64,000 bases of DNA from Clavelina lepadiformis (Eukaryota > Chordata > Ascidiacea > Aplousobranchia > Clavelinidae), in NCBI RefSeq assembly GCF_947623445.1, contig NC_135241.1, positions 3,970,501 through 4,034,500 on the forward strand, written 5' to 3'. Within the stretch, counting starts at the first letter, position 1. Each line of letters starts with the position of its first letter. Of the stretch, positions 47,801 to 57,610 are shown one piece after another. The translations under genes and the position numbers were made by a program. The notes beneath the pieces are model-generated. The model saw only the letters and a program-made list of their open reading frames with translations. It searched no databases and was not told the origin of the DNA.

Positions 47801-50800
47801 TTACGATATTTCTTATCCTTAATCCTCTCGGCAACGAGATAGAAAATTGTACCCACAACACACATCGACATAACCATAATAATCATATGAATGGGGTAAA
47901 GGGGTCCACTTAACCCATAGGCAATAGCTGAACCCATGGGGTTCCATACACCTAGCAGTGCAGTGCCCTGTTTTTTGTTTTCCGAAAAGAACCGACTGTA
48001 CACACTACCAAGCTGTGACGACAACGAACTGTGGCTAATTCCAAAGCCAAACGGAATGGCAAAAAAGATCCAAACTTCTGCCATATTATTCGGGTTTGGT
48101 TGCCACAGCATCAATACGGTGAAGAGTACAATTTCCAGGGACATGGTACAGAGAAACATTTTGATGTGTGTTGTATAGCGAAAAATCTTTCCAAATGTGT
48201 AGCAGCCGATAATCATCACCACAGCATACATGCCAGTGACGTAGGCAACAAACTTGATTCCTGTGAAAATATGGCTCTTTTTATGCTTTTATCTCTACGT
48301 ATGACATATGTTTACATTCATTACACAGTGTTAAGTCACAGTCTGGTCAGTTGCTACTGCACTTACCTAAAGCACATGTGATCCAAGATGCGTTGTAAAC
48401 TCCTCTTACGAATCCCTGAATCATCCCATAGTGTAACGTAAATGGGACTAGAAGGATTACGGCTTTATCTGAAAACAGGACAGTAAATGTCGATTTCACC
48501 AACTTTAGTGCAGATTTATCTTCCTGAACTTCCACTTGTTTCATGCTTGTATCCGACAATGACTTCTTTTCCTCGTCGTCTTTCTTGCCATTGATGGCTT
48601 TCATCTCTTCCTTATTTCCATTCAAGGAAATCATGGATATGGCCACAGCTTCATCCAAAGCTTTTGTTTCAATCCCCTTCACCTCATCAAGGCAGAGGCA
48701 GAGCATCGCAGCCAGGAGGTTGAACGCCAAATATGCTGACAGCAAGATGTACATGATCGTATTGCTCACTCCTACGTCGTCTTTAACGGCGGCGAATTTA
48801 TAGTAAAGTCCGCATTTGGTGTTCTCTTCGGTGGAAGACGAAGGATTTTGGGTTGTCCAGTGCTCATCGTTTACTTGTGTTGTTTCCCAGACACTGAAAT
48901 TGTCAGCCGTGACGACAACATTTGTTTCCGGCGAATTGCCACCGCTCCCCAAACTCTCAAATACGACAGACATGAAGATTGTACCGACCAGTATCGAGAA
49001 GTGACTAATAGCTGAAAATTTTCCGAAAAACTCGCTGGTGACAGCGTCCACCTCTTTATCTGTCTCTTCGGCGTGCTTCTGTGAAAGCTGTATGATGTAA
49101 TAAAAGGCGGAAGCCCACATCACACTGGATCCCATGCCAAGTAAAATGGCTGCTGGGGTCAAGGTGTAGGCTTTCGGATAAAAATTCGCTGCAAAAACAT
49201 TAACAGGTAGGCTAGCATTACTGCGCGATCCAAAAAACTTTTGCAATTAAAAAAAAAGAACAAATGGGGACGTGTGTTTACGCGAACCAGCGGAAGAAAG
49301 CTCCCCACGCAGCATAGCGTTTTTATTCAGCAAATTTACATACTTTTTCATTTACGGCACATTATTAAGCTGACACACCAACAATCCTCGTAAATTATGC
49401 AATAAAAGAGGAGCAAAGTTCACGCTGTCGAACCACCAGCAAATGGCGCCTACTTAGCGCAGACATATCGCCCACAAATCACGGCAAACCCAAGCACACA
49501 CACCTTAACAGCTTTAAACTCCATAACTGCTTACCCAGCGTGTAGAGGGCGAACATAAGAATGCTGAAAAATAACGATTTCCGACAATCCAATTTGGCCA
49601 CGACCAGTGGTGGCAAGAACATGGATGATATAACGAGAACAGTGTAGAGTAAACATAATGCCGTTGTACCGATCCCACGGTTTAAACTGCTTTGCATACC
49701 TGCACGAAACAACTGCAATAAAACGATTTGCCAAAACATCATAAATTTCATATTGCACCAACTAACGGCTGGTTCAAATTAGGTGAAAAAAATGCCGACG
49801 GTATTTTAGATCATGTTTTGCTTCATGTGTCAGTTGCTGTGAAATATGAGAGTTATTCGAAGATTAAATTACCAAGAAACTAGCAATCGTCTTATTTACA
49901 CATGTTTTCAGTTGCATAGGGGTTGTGTATTTGTGTCGTCGTGTGAGAGTTTTTATTTTTGTAGTCGGGAAGTCTAGTACTTCTGGTTTGTAGTTTTAAG
50001 GCTACTTAACAAAATGTGCTCCACCGGTATACATAAGTTGATGTAGTAGACGATTCTGCATCAAATCTTGTTTATTGCTAGTGAGTGTCATGCGGTTACA
50101 TCTGCCAACTCGTGTTTTCGATTTTGCTGAAATAGCACAACATGTACCTTTTTATTTCTTTGTTTTACGTTCACGATATGTATTTGCGTAGTTAGTCCAT
50201 TAATGCTAAATTCAGTTTGTGCAAACTCGTGTTTGTATCTGTTAGTTTACTCAACCTTGTTGCCTGTTTCAAACGAGGTTAATACAGGTGAACAACAAAG
50301 CTGTTTATTCAATTCTTTGTGTTCTTAGCGAAGGTAATTACAGGTCCTGAGTATGACTAACGTTTGATTGCGTTTTCCGATTTGGCAAGTTGTGTTCTGA
50401 GAAGCGCACCGTCGGTTGTTTTTGTTGGGTTTCTTTGTTGTACTTTGTGCTATATTTTGTTAAGAAAGCACAAAGGTCACTCAAAAGTAACAGGTTTGAC
50501 CGACTCACTTTCCAACGTCATATAGGAAGCAAAGTTGCATAGGAACGCCACTCCAAGCATGTAAACATTTCTTCTGCACCTGCAGTCACCCATTTCACTT
50601 TGTTATTTCTCTTGTTACTTTGTCTATAGAAGAAAACAAAAAAAACAGTGAATCGGATTAAATATCTTATTAAACTCTTCATTGTAAAATTTACTCGAAA
50701 GTGTTTTTGCTAAATTTTGCCTGGTCAAAGAATTAGGCTGAACTTTAAGCGAAAAAGTCAACTTTCCGTACGCATCGCACTTAGAATTTTAATTTATTGA

Positions 50801-52167
50801 TTTTTGCAATTGTGTCACATAAACTGAGCCTTGTACTGTCAAATCACTTTTCCAAGTATGCCTCATACTAAAACATAATCTAGATTCTAGATAATTCCGC
50901 GGAATGCGACTCATTCGGTTTTTTATACTTAATTTACCGAACGATGTTTATAGCATTTCCTGTATTTGCTTTGCACTTGCTTCCATACTGCAGATTTCTC
51001 AATAAAAAGATCCGCTTGCCATTCAGTTTGGCTTATTTTATTAAAACCAGTGTAAACGTACATACTAAGTTCGCTACCGGTACATGGTCCTTAACTCGCC
51101 CTTGCTCAATTCGTCGATAATCATGCCCGCTTTCTTTCAACATTTCCTTGCTGATCGCAGTCCGTCAGCATGACAAAATTAATGACTTTACCATAAACTC
51201 CCCCGCTAAATTTTACGACTGTTAGTTCACGTTTGGTCTTTGCTTATCTAGCACTTTTCACGTTGGTTCTTCGATCACTCGCTCAGCTCCATTCAACTCA
51301 TGGCCTGTTATTTCGGCTTAGTGCACAAGAGGGGCTTTAAATTTTGATCACCTATTTTTGTGCGTTTAATCACGTCTGTAAAGAATATTGTTTGCAAAAC
51401 CGGCAGCTCGTCCTGGACGTCGACCCCGTCCCCGGATTGACAACTTGTTTACGACTCCTAATAATTGATCGCATCCGACTCAGGTTATTACGTAATAAAC
51501 GACTTTTGCTTAATTCCTTGTTTTCAACCCAGTGCTGCTGCTTTTAAAGATCTTTCGCCCCCTTCGGACTTCTGTTTCTCTGGCCATGTTACTGGAGAGT
51601 TTGTTTTTGTTGTTCCTCTTCTGTTCTTGCACGTTACTCTTTTCGATGCTGAGGTGGCTTTATTGCGCCATAAGACGAAAGAAATTGAGTATTGCGTCAT
51701 CACTTGAATAAACATATGAGTAGTAAATTGCTGGTCCAATGTTTGATAGCGGTAAAACTTTGCGAAACCAGGTTGTTGTTGGGGTTTGTTGAGTGAATAT
51801 TTAGATACATTGGATTATATCGATGACGAAAACTTGTATTATTTCAAAGGTTTTCGTTGTTGTTCTTATGTCAATTGGATCGGTAATTGTATTTGCACTG
51901 TCTTGTTGTGCAAACCCCGTTTTTTTCTTGAATGAATATCACATTGAAACCAAGTATGACTGTACCGGTCACTTTATCGACTATAATTCCAGTTCTTATA
52001 CATTTCAGGGTCAAGACAGTTATTACGGTACACAAGGCCAGCGACGTGTCACCAAGGATACGCCAAATGACGGCCAGATCGTTTTCACGTTTACCTTTGC
52101 GCCGGGAAACAACAACGGAACGTCGGTAGAAGATGGACAAATTCCCGAGCTCATATACTACACCTAG
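41824..52167 (+). CDS. BTBD2: BTB/BACK/PHR-domain protein, BTBD1/BTBD2 type
   Basis: Ten exons: 41824-42076, 43127-43398, 43520-43692, 44221-44408, 44648-44741, 45032-45236, 45543-45622, 45721-45841, 45925-46071 and 52009-52167. All phases agree, 563 residues (human BTBD2 525). Such proteins are CUL3 substrate adaptors; BTBD1/2 bind topoisomerase I and form cytoplasmic bodies. The N-terminal 140 residues are Ala/Gly/Asn-rich. The BTB domain (about 150-275) includes [23 protein letters not shown] follows (about 280-400, with [16 protein letters not shown] and [12 protein letters not shown]). The PHR domain (about 410-563) has [27 protein letters not shown] and ends [19 protein letters not shown]. 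The last exon was found 5.9 kb downstream because the PHR end was missing after exon 9. Intron 9 contains a whole antisense gene. BTBD1 is an equally good name. Confidence 0.92.
42150..42530 (+). repeat. dispersed repeats R2 + R1, copy 2 (BTBD intron 1)
   Basis: R2 words at 42152-42215 are followed directly by R1 words from AAGTGTGGCACCTGCACGC (about 42230) through ACCAATTTATAATTTAAATA, ACAAAGAATTGAAG and TTTCTTGTTGAAAACTGC to TTTCCAGTCAGG (about 42455). Same family as 31618-32010 and 56500-56760. It is uninterrupted here. Confidence 0.65.
42531..43126. other. rest of BTBD intron 1
   Basis: AT-rich intronic sequence with nothing recognisable; it ends in the TTTTTTAACAG acceptor. Confidence 0.4.
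46072..47028. other. BTBD intron 9, proximal part
   Basis: AT-rich, including A/T runs at 46340-46460. No exon of either strand was recognised before the pogo-like element. Confidence 0.35.
47029..47464. mobile_element. pogo/Tigger-like non-autonomous element, about 436 bases
   Basis: Starts CAGTAGAATTTGCC and ends GGCGAGTTCTACTG, so the terminal repeats fit the pogo family form CAGTAGAA.. . A TA precedes the left end as expected; the right flank (CA) does not match. No transposase frame. It sits in BTBD intron 9, 300 bases beyond the stop of UNC93-like 2. Confidence 0.55.
47776..50593 (-). CDS. UNC93A-like major facilitator protein 2, nested in BTBD intron
   Basis: Four exons: 50509-50593, 49535-49699, 48367-49188 and 47776-48260; phases agree, 518 residues. 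Same family as the gene at 36727-40014; exon 1 (85), exon 2 (165) and the last exon (485) have exactly the same lengths in both. Marks: [36 protein letters not shown], a [19 protein letters not shown] block and a [12 protein letters not shown] helix. A hydrophilic loop (about residues 240-330, Asn/Ser/Glu/Lys-rich) is longer than in copy 1. Copy 1 has an intron where this gene has none. A strong GTAAGT donor lies 28 bases before the stop (exon end 47805), so an alternative C-terminus is possible, but no partner exon was found. The whole gene lies inside BTBD intron 9 on the opposite strand. Substrate unknown. Confidence 0.88.
50594..51822. other. BTBD intron 9, distal part / UNC93-like 2 upstream
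   Basis: Upstream side of the nested antisense gene. Short frames only. A CG-rich spot (GTCGACCCCGTCCCCGG) lies near 51418-51434. No RNA gene or transposon ends recognised. Confidence 0.35.
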
Positions 52168-52672
52168 CGTTGTGGGTTTTTAAACCTTGCAGCCAAGTGG
52201 TAGCGTCTTTAACCAGTTGTCCCACTTCTGCTTGTTCGGTGTTGAAGTGAGGTCAGGGCTCAAGAGTAAAGACATTACTTTGCAATTATCTTTTACTGCT
52301 GGCAGTTTTTTGATTAGGTAGCAAGTATTGTGTTTGACTGTGTTATGCCATGTCTTGCAAATGTAATGCTTTTTCCCCGTTATTCGTACAATAAGTGTCT
52401 TTAAGGTGGTTTTGGTCACCGAACGGATTCTCAAAGTTTATACTCTACCACTACTGCAGAAAATTAGCAATTAATCTTAAAAGTCGCGGTGTCTTAAAAT
52501 TTCATAGCTGTCGCCGAATTAAACTTTTAAAAACCTGCCCACAACAAATTTAAAGGTGTCAAGAAGCTTTGCATGTCTGAACAAATGTTTTCAAAATGCT
52601 GAAGCGATAATTTACAGGCAGAGAAAACCATCTTGCCTCATATATTTACTGTCCATTCTTGTGATTGTCAGT
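52168..52672. other. convergent 3' flanks of BTBD and the small membrane gene
   Basis: 3' region after the BTBD stop. Minus-strand frames here have no support. The 3' flank of the gene at 52673-53459 overlaps the same stretch, so transcripts may converge. Confidence 0.35.
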
Positions 52673-53459
52673 TTATCTTGGTGGTTTTTCTGTCCATTTC
52701 ATTGAACTTTGTACGTAATGTTTTGCAAAACTTGCTATCTTCTGGTATAGTTGAGCAGACTGCATCTTTTCCATGACTTCATTTATTCTTTTGTTTAACA
52801 TTGTGTTATGTGCGTACAGTGATGGATTAAAAAAACACACCGAATAATAGTTGGGCTGGAAAGTATGTTTTGTGCAGAAAGGAATGACAGCTACATAGTC
52901 TATTCTATAGGAAGGCCGAAAGTAAACAATATGTAAAACGCAACCAAAGCTTCGAAACATTTCAACAATAGCGTTTTATTTTCTTACATTATAATTGATA
53001 TTTCTTTCGAATGTGCATTTTAAAATTGATCTTGATGTCCATTTTAAAGTTCTTCGTCAAGGAGGTCCAACTCTAAACTATTAAAGTAAAAACGCTAATA
53101 AGTGAAATGTAAAATGTTGCAAGTCTATAAAAACACAAGTCATTTGTAAAGGCTACGATGATAAGAGTCAAAAGAGCAAATACGTTTTTTTTTTCAATAA
53201 AACGATCCATTAATCCCAAGCTTCACGTCAAACGAAAGTACGTACCACAGGATCATTATGTAGGCCTAGTAAGTTCCTAGCAAAACCGACCTTAAAACTA
53301 TACTTACTGGTTGAATCCTCTTTGAGATTTGTGAAACAGAGCAACTCTTCGCTCACTTCTTCTGCGAGTTGCATGCGTAGCAAAAGACACCATAACAAAA
53401 ATTGCTAAGATAATAATCAGCAAGAAAAACAATCTCCTTATCAGTGAAATACTCATCAT
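52673..53459 (-). CDS. unrecognised small type II membrane protein
   Basis: A two-exon prediction: 53308-53459 and 52673-52904. Exon 1 has a strong GTAAGTATAG donor; exon 2 follows a CTTCCTATAG acceptor. The phases fit and give 127 residues. A TTTTACAG acceptor ends 18 bases before the first ATG, as expected for leader splicing. The N-terminus is short, followed by a hydrophobic segment at about residues 11-26 (FFLLIIILAIFVMVSF) and then an Arg/Lys-rich flank (RRRSERR), so it should be a signal anchor with the C-terminus lumenal or extracellular. The C-terminal half is helical and hydrophilic, with four Cys/His-containing positions. I do not recognise the family. It could also be the start of a longer, differently spliced gene, or chance. 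Confidence 0.4.
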
Positions 53460-55018
53460 GTCCTTAACGTACAGCTGTAAAACTGAACTAATTCTACAGC
53501 GTAACTTGTCACGCAATTCTGTACTGAACGAATTGTTGGTCACGGCGTATTACGCTCGAATCAACCCGTAAGATATAGTTATTTGGGAAACAAAAACGGT
53601 TTCGTTTGTAGCCAGCCAAGTAGAAAAGATCAGTTACATGGTTAGTAGTTTAGAATTTTATTGAAATGTTTGAAATCTAAAGCAGGGCGCTATGGCGATG
53701 CAGGCTTTAGTAATTAGATCATGCGAAATTCTTATTCAAATATACTAAAAACATGAAGAATTTCTTCATTTTTTAAGACGTTTAGCCCATATACGATCAC
53801 ATGTAGTATAGTAGGCCAAATATTGGATCGATGCAAACTATCCAAATAGATTAATTAGATCCAAATATATTAACTAGATCCAAACTAGATTCGAATGGTC
53901 GTAAAATTTCAACTTATTTGATACTCTTTCCCGGGTTATATATTGACTGCATATGTGCATTCGGCTATCTATAAACTCTTACGTTAATTAGAGAGAGACC
54001 TCTATATTTACTAAAACAAAACTGATTCTTTTCCAGCCAACTGGAACGAGACTTAATTAATTATCGATAAGGTTACATACAGTTTATACACTGAATACGG
54101 GCTCACGCGACGAGCGAATAAAAATCATGTGAATTTCTTGCTTCAAAACGCTAAAAGTTGTACATATTTGCTTTGTACCCATTGCGTTCATCCACACGAT
54201 CACTGCAACATAATTAATAGAAGAGCTTGGGTCCATCAGTTTTTTTTAATTGCTGTTAAGAGAACGCCGATATTATGAGCACATTGAGCTGGGCAACGTT
54301 CGTTTAACAAGAGCGACGCTTACGCTCTCGCTCGCCGAAGAAAAATCGAACGCCTATTGGCCTGTTTATTTTATTTTATTATTAAATCTATTTTTATTTT
54401 GAGTGAAGATTTTCGACAAACATTTGCATTTTGCAATGCAGAATTTTGCAATACTGTTCTGGTGGCTATTCTGTTTCTATGACATTATAACTAAATGTAA
54501 CGATCTGATTGGCTAAAAGTGAAAAGTAGCCTACTGTTTCGTGAAATTGTATAAGTTTGATCACATTTTTTAAAATGTGGTGGTCAGAATTAATATCGAG
54601 AGCGACTTGATCTAAAACCGAGAAAAACTATTCTTGACTCCATTTGAGATTGCACGTAGAGCAGGCAGCATTTTCCCAAAATTCGACCAGCCAACACATA
54701 AGAAAATAAAATTGCATTGATCAGGTAATCAACCCAATGAAATGAACGGACTAACAGTGAACGGAAATATAAAGCCAAAGTAATGTACTTTATTTAATTA
54801 AAAAGAATGTGGAATGATCGGCAAACAGTTCATGAAATTAAAAGAATTGGTCCATGATGTGGCAATAGCATGGTGCCAAGAGCCACAGAGTCATGTTTTT
54901 TCGACTCCTGCTTCAGGTTTTAATGAAACCGTTCCGGCTCCTGCTTCTACTCCCGGAAATTTATGAAAGCACGCATTGCTCCTTTTACAGAAACTTCGAA
55001 ATTATGGGTCCATCAAAC
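53460..55018. other. intergenic, no gene seen
   Basis: 1.5 kb, AT-rich. At 53815-53890 there are four near-repeats of (A)GATCCAAATA / ACTAGATCCAAA type. TTGGCTAAAAGTGAAAAGTA and other single words are not diagnostic. Confidence 0.35.
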
Positions 55019-55532
55019 GGTTCCACGACATATGGCCGCGGGAAAGTGGCCGCGAACAAACTCACCGGGGTCAACTGAACGTGACGTAAATTGACCGCAG
55101 ACAAACTGACTGTGACATAAACTGGCCGGCGATCAAATTAACCGTCGATAAATTGGCCGGCGATCAAATTAACCGACGACAAATTGGCCGTCAAAAGGTC
55201 AAAATTCTAATTCACTATCTAGTCACTTCTGTTTATTTCAATAAACGTTTCAATGTGTATTGAAATAAAAAACAATTTTGTTAAAAACAAAGGAAATAGT
55301 TACAAACAAATATTTACTTTACATATCATATACTACCGAGTTTAAAATTTTGACCTTTTGACGGCCAATTTGTCGCCGGTTAATTTGATCGCCGGCCAAT
55401 TTATCGACGGTTAATTTGATCGCCGGCCAGTTTATGTCACAGTCAGTTTGTCTGCGGTCAATTTACGTCACGTTCAGTTGACCCCGGTGAGTTTGTTCGC
55501 GGCCACTTTCCCGCGGCCATATGTCGTGCTCC
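55019..55532. mobile_element. long-TIR, MULE-like foldback element, 514 bases
   Basis: Two nearly identical inverted arms, about 55024-55208 and 55342-55528, begin CACGACATATGGCCGCGGG. They enclose a 130-base AT-rich centre. The direct repeat CCATCAAAC (55010-55018 and 55533-55541 approximately) flanks the element, giving a 9-base target duplication as in Mutator-like elements. Each arm is itself built of related units of about 24-30 bases: GGCCGGCGATCAAATTAACC occurs twice, with variants such as GACCGCAGACAAACTGAC. No transposase. Near identity of the arms suggests a fairly recent origin. It is inserted in the head of a SINE. Confidence 0.78.
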
Positions 55533-55650
55533 CCCATCAAACAGTGGTTAAAGCGCTGGACTCGCAATAAATGCGGGTCGTGTTTCGTGTTCGATACCCT
55601 GTGGCGCTACACCGTTGTAATGACCAAAAGAGCGAGCGCTGCAGCATGCT
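55533..55650 (+). repeat. tRNA-derived SINE, copy 4 (split by MULE-like element)
   Basis: CAGTGGTTAAAGCGCTGGAC, CTCGCAATAAATGCGGG, GTGTTCGATACCCTGTGGCG and CTACACCGTTGTAATGACC match the other SINE copies. The few head bases on the other side of the insertion (GGGTCCATCAAAC, ending 55018) complete the 5' end, so the SINE is older than the insertion. Confidence 0.65.
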
Positions 55651-55652
55651 GT

Positions 55653-56295
55653 GTTCAAATAGCACCCTGCTGTTGTTTGCTGCTCAGTGACTGACAGGCT
55701 GCCGTTCGTGACGTAACACCAGGCTGCTGTTCGTGACGTAATCAATAGCAGATTAGTTTTTCAGCAAGATGAGTTCTCAGCAAATGTGGATTTTTTCCAA
55801 GAAAAGTGTGGATTGTTCTTTAGAAAGAATATATTCAAACATTGGTTTTGTGGGCGAGGATAGCGTAAGTTATGTTTACGTCTTGAGCACCTCTGATATT
55901 GCAGCGATCTTATCTAACTTCAATGAAGACTACGTGTCCTTCTCTGCCAACACTAATTGCATAGGCTACAAACAGTGGGTTAAAATCTCAAACTAAAACG
56001 TTTATTCGAACTAGTGAAACATAATACATTCTGCTGCATTCTGTCAGCACAAGCATTTATATTGCACGCCCAATGATAATCAATTAGATGAGAGGAATGC
56101 GCCGAGAAATCCGAAAGTCAAAGGGATAATGTCACAAGGCATGACTATTTATATGTGGCACTAAACGCTACAACATAAACAAACTGTAAGATGTCTAATT
56201 TATAGCAGCAACCAACAGCAGGATTTACTCGAGCAAGGATAAATAATAATTAATTAATCTGCTGTTGATTACGTCACCAACAACAGCTTGGTGAT
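55653..56295 (+). mobile_element. CAGGCTGCTG-type element with short inverted ends
   Basis: Arm AGGCTGCTGTTCGTGACGTA through ATCAATAGCAGATTA (55721-55755) is inverted at 56255-56290 (TAATCTGCTGTTGATTACGT...). The left flank 55653-55740 also matches 3337-3430, which holds the same iterated CAGGCTGCTGTT..TGACG motif. The middle (about 500 bases) contains one small open frame at 55769-55996. Superfamily unknown. Confidence 0.55.
55769..55996 (+). CDS. small unrecognised ORF inside the repeat
   Basis: A 75-residue frame starting MSSQQMWIFSKKS. A TAGTTTTTCAG acceptor ends four bases before the ATG, just as for genes elsewhere in the window, and the composition is ordinary for a soluble protein. 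It lies between the inverted arms at 55721-55755 and 56255-56290. I do not recognise it. It could be a captured gene fragment, an element-encoded peptide or chance. Confidence 0.25.
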   Translation: MSSQQMWIFSKKSVDCSLERIYSNIGFVGEDSVSYVYVLSTSDIAAILSNFNEDYVSFSANTNCIGYKQWVKISN

Positions 56296-56499
56296 ACCGA
56301 TAGGGCAGGTACAAGAAACAGCTGGTCTGCAGAGTTGGACAAGTATGCAAGACCAAATGCGGTTAAAACCATATTCAGTAGCGCACTTCAGGTGCGGTAA
56401 TGAATTTTGTATTAATTATCCAATGGTGAATACAGTTTGTATGGATTTCTACATGATTTACAGCAAGTTCTTTACTTTGTAACAAACAAAGTAACTATA

Positions 56500-56760
56500 G
56501 TAGAAAGTGTGGCATCTGCACACACGACGGTCATAAACGTGTACGCCAAAGTTTTTTATCTTTATGCCAATTTATACTAAACAAATAAAAACTGGTTGCT
56601 GGAGCCAATTTATTACTTACAAACAAAGAATTGAGCCTTCAGTGCGTGCCAAAATTTGCATCGTTGTCTACTTAATTTCTGGTCGAACTGTTGCATATTC
56701 CAGTCGAGTCTAAATCCAGAAATCTCGTTTTGCAAACTTGGCAGCGTGTACAAAATGTAT
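56500..56760 (+). repeat. dispersed repeat R1, copy 3
   Basis: AAAGTGTGGCATCTGCACAC, ACTGGTTGCTGGAGCCAATT, ACAAACAAAGAATTGAG, CCAAAATTTGCATCGTTG and TATTCCAGTCGAG follow in the same order as in the copies at 31618 and 42225. It ends about 90 bases before the AT-hook gene and could supply part of its upstream region. Confidence 0.6.
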
Positions 56761-56845
56761 TTTGTCAAGTGCTCTTAAACCACTTAAATAAACATGTTTG
56801 TTTTCAAGATGTTGTAGGATTAAGCTGAAAATTGCCTACTATACA

Positions 56846-57610
56846 ATGGACCTTGATTTCTTGTCCGTACCAGCTTTCAAAAATAGTGAAAACCTTGAGG
56901 AAAAGATTCCAGTTAAAAGAGGACGTGGAAGGCCAAGGAAACAAGTCAAACCAATGGTCATAGACGGTCTTTCTGCTGGAGATATTGGTTCGACGATGAA
57001 TGCTGATATTCCTAAAAAACGAGGCCGAGGAAGACCAAAGAAAAATAGAAATTTTGAAGTTGGAGGAAGAGACGCTTGTGTGGTTTGGTTTGGTGTTAAT
57101 CAAAGTACTCCACGCAGAGGCCGTGGACGTCCAAAGAAGCAAGTCAATTCAAACACGAGTGCAAATTTTCACAACAATACCAAAATCAGTGATAAAAATG
57201 CCACTTCCCTTTTTCAGCTACCCTTTCCAATAACAACTGTTAATGGAACAAGGCAAGCAAATTCTTCAAAGCATGAACGTAGTGACGATGATTTCAACGC
57301 CAAAGTGGTGTTGGTTTCATCTGTTAAAAGAGGCAGGGGCAGACCTAGGAAGCATAAATTTTCTGATATTTCCTTGAATACATATGGTGATGAAAGGTCT
57401 GTCAGTGAGAATCATTCAAATAAAAATAGTCTCGAAACTCCATTGAAGCGACGTAGAGGAAGACCCAGAAAATCAGACACTGAGGTTGCTGCATTTCTGT
57501 TTATTGTTAAGTCCCCTATTATTTTGTATTATCATGCTAATTTAAAATTAATAATTTGCAACAACTCAACTGGGGAAAATGTATATATTGCACCTGTTAA
57601 GTTTAACTAA
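56846..57610 (+). CDS. AT-hook DNA-binding protein
   Basis: A 254-residue frame from ATG 56846. Five AT-hooks are present: KRGRGRPRK (about residue 23), KRGRGRPKK (about 59), RRGRGRPKK (about 91), KRGRGRPRK (about 161) and RRRGRPRK (about 204). They are separated by Asn/Ser-rich linkers without a fold. Such motifs bind the minor groove of AT-rich DNA, as in HMGA proteins; this is therefore a nuclear chromatin protein. No acidic HMGA tail is present. The last 40 residues, after the fifth hook, are hydrophobic and unlike the rest, so they may be intron read as protein. Candidate donors lie at GAG|GTTGCT (57485) and ATT|GTTAAGT (57509), both phase 0. The true 3' end is unsettled. Upstream reading to TTG 56798 is not used. 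No specific orthologue recognised. Confidence 0.75.
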   Translation: MDLDFLSVPAFKNSENLEEKIPVKRGRGRPRKQVKPMVIDGLSAGDIGSTMNADIPKKRGRGRPKKNRNFEVGGRDACVVWFGVNQSTPRRGRGRPKKQVNSNTSANFHNNTKISDKNATSLFQLPFPITTVNGTRQANSSKHERSDDDFNAKVVLVSSVKRGRGRPRKHKFSDISLNTYGDERSVSENHSNKNSLETPLKRRRGRPRKSDTEVAAFLFIVKSPIILYYHANLKLIICNNSTGENVYIAPVKFN

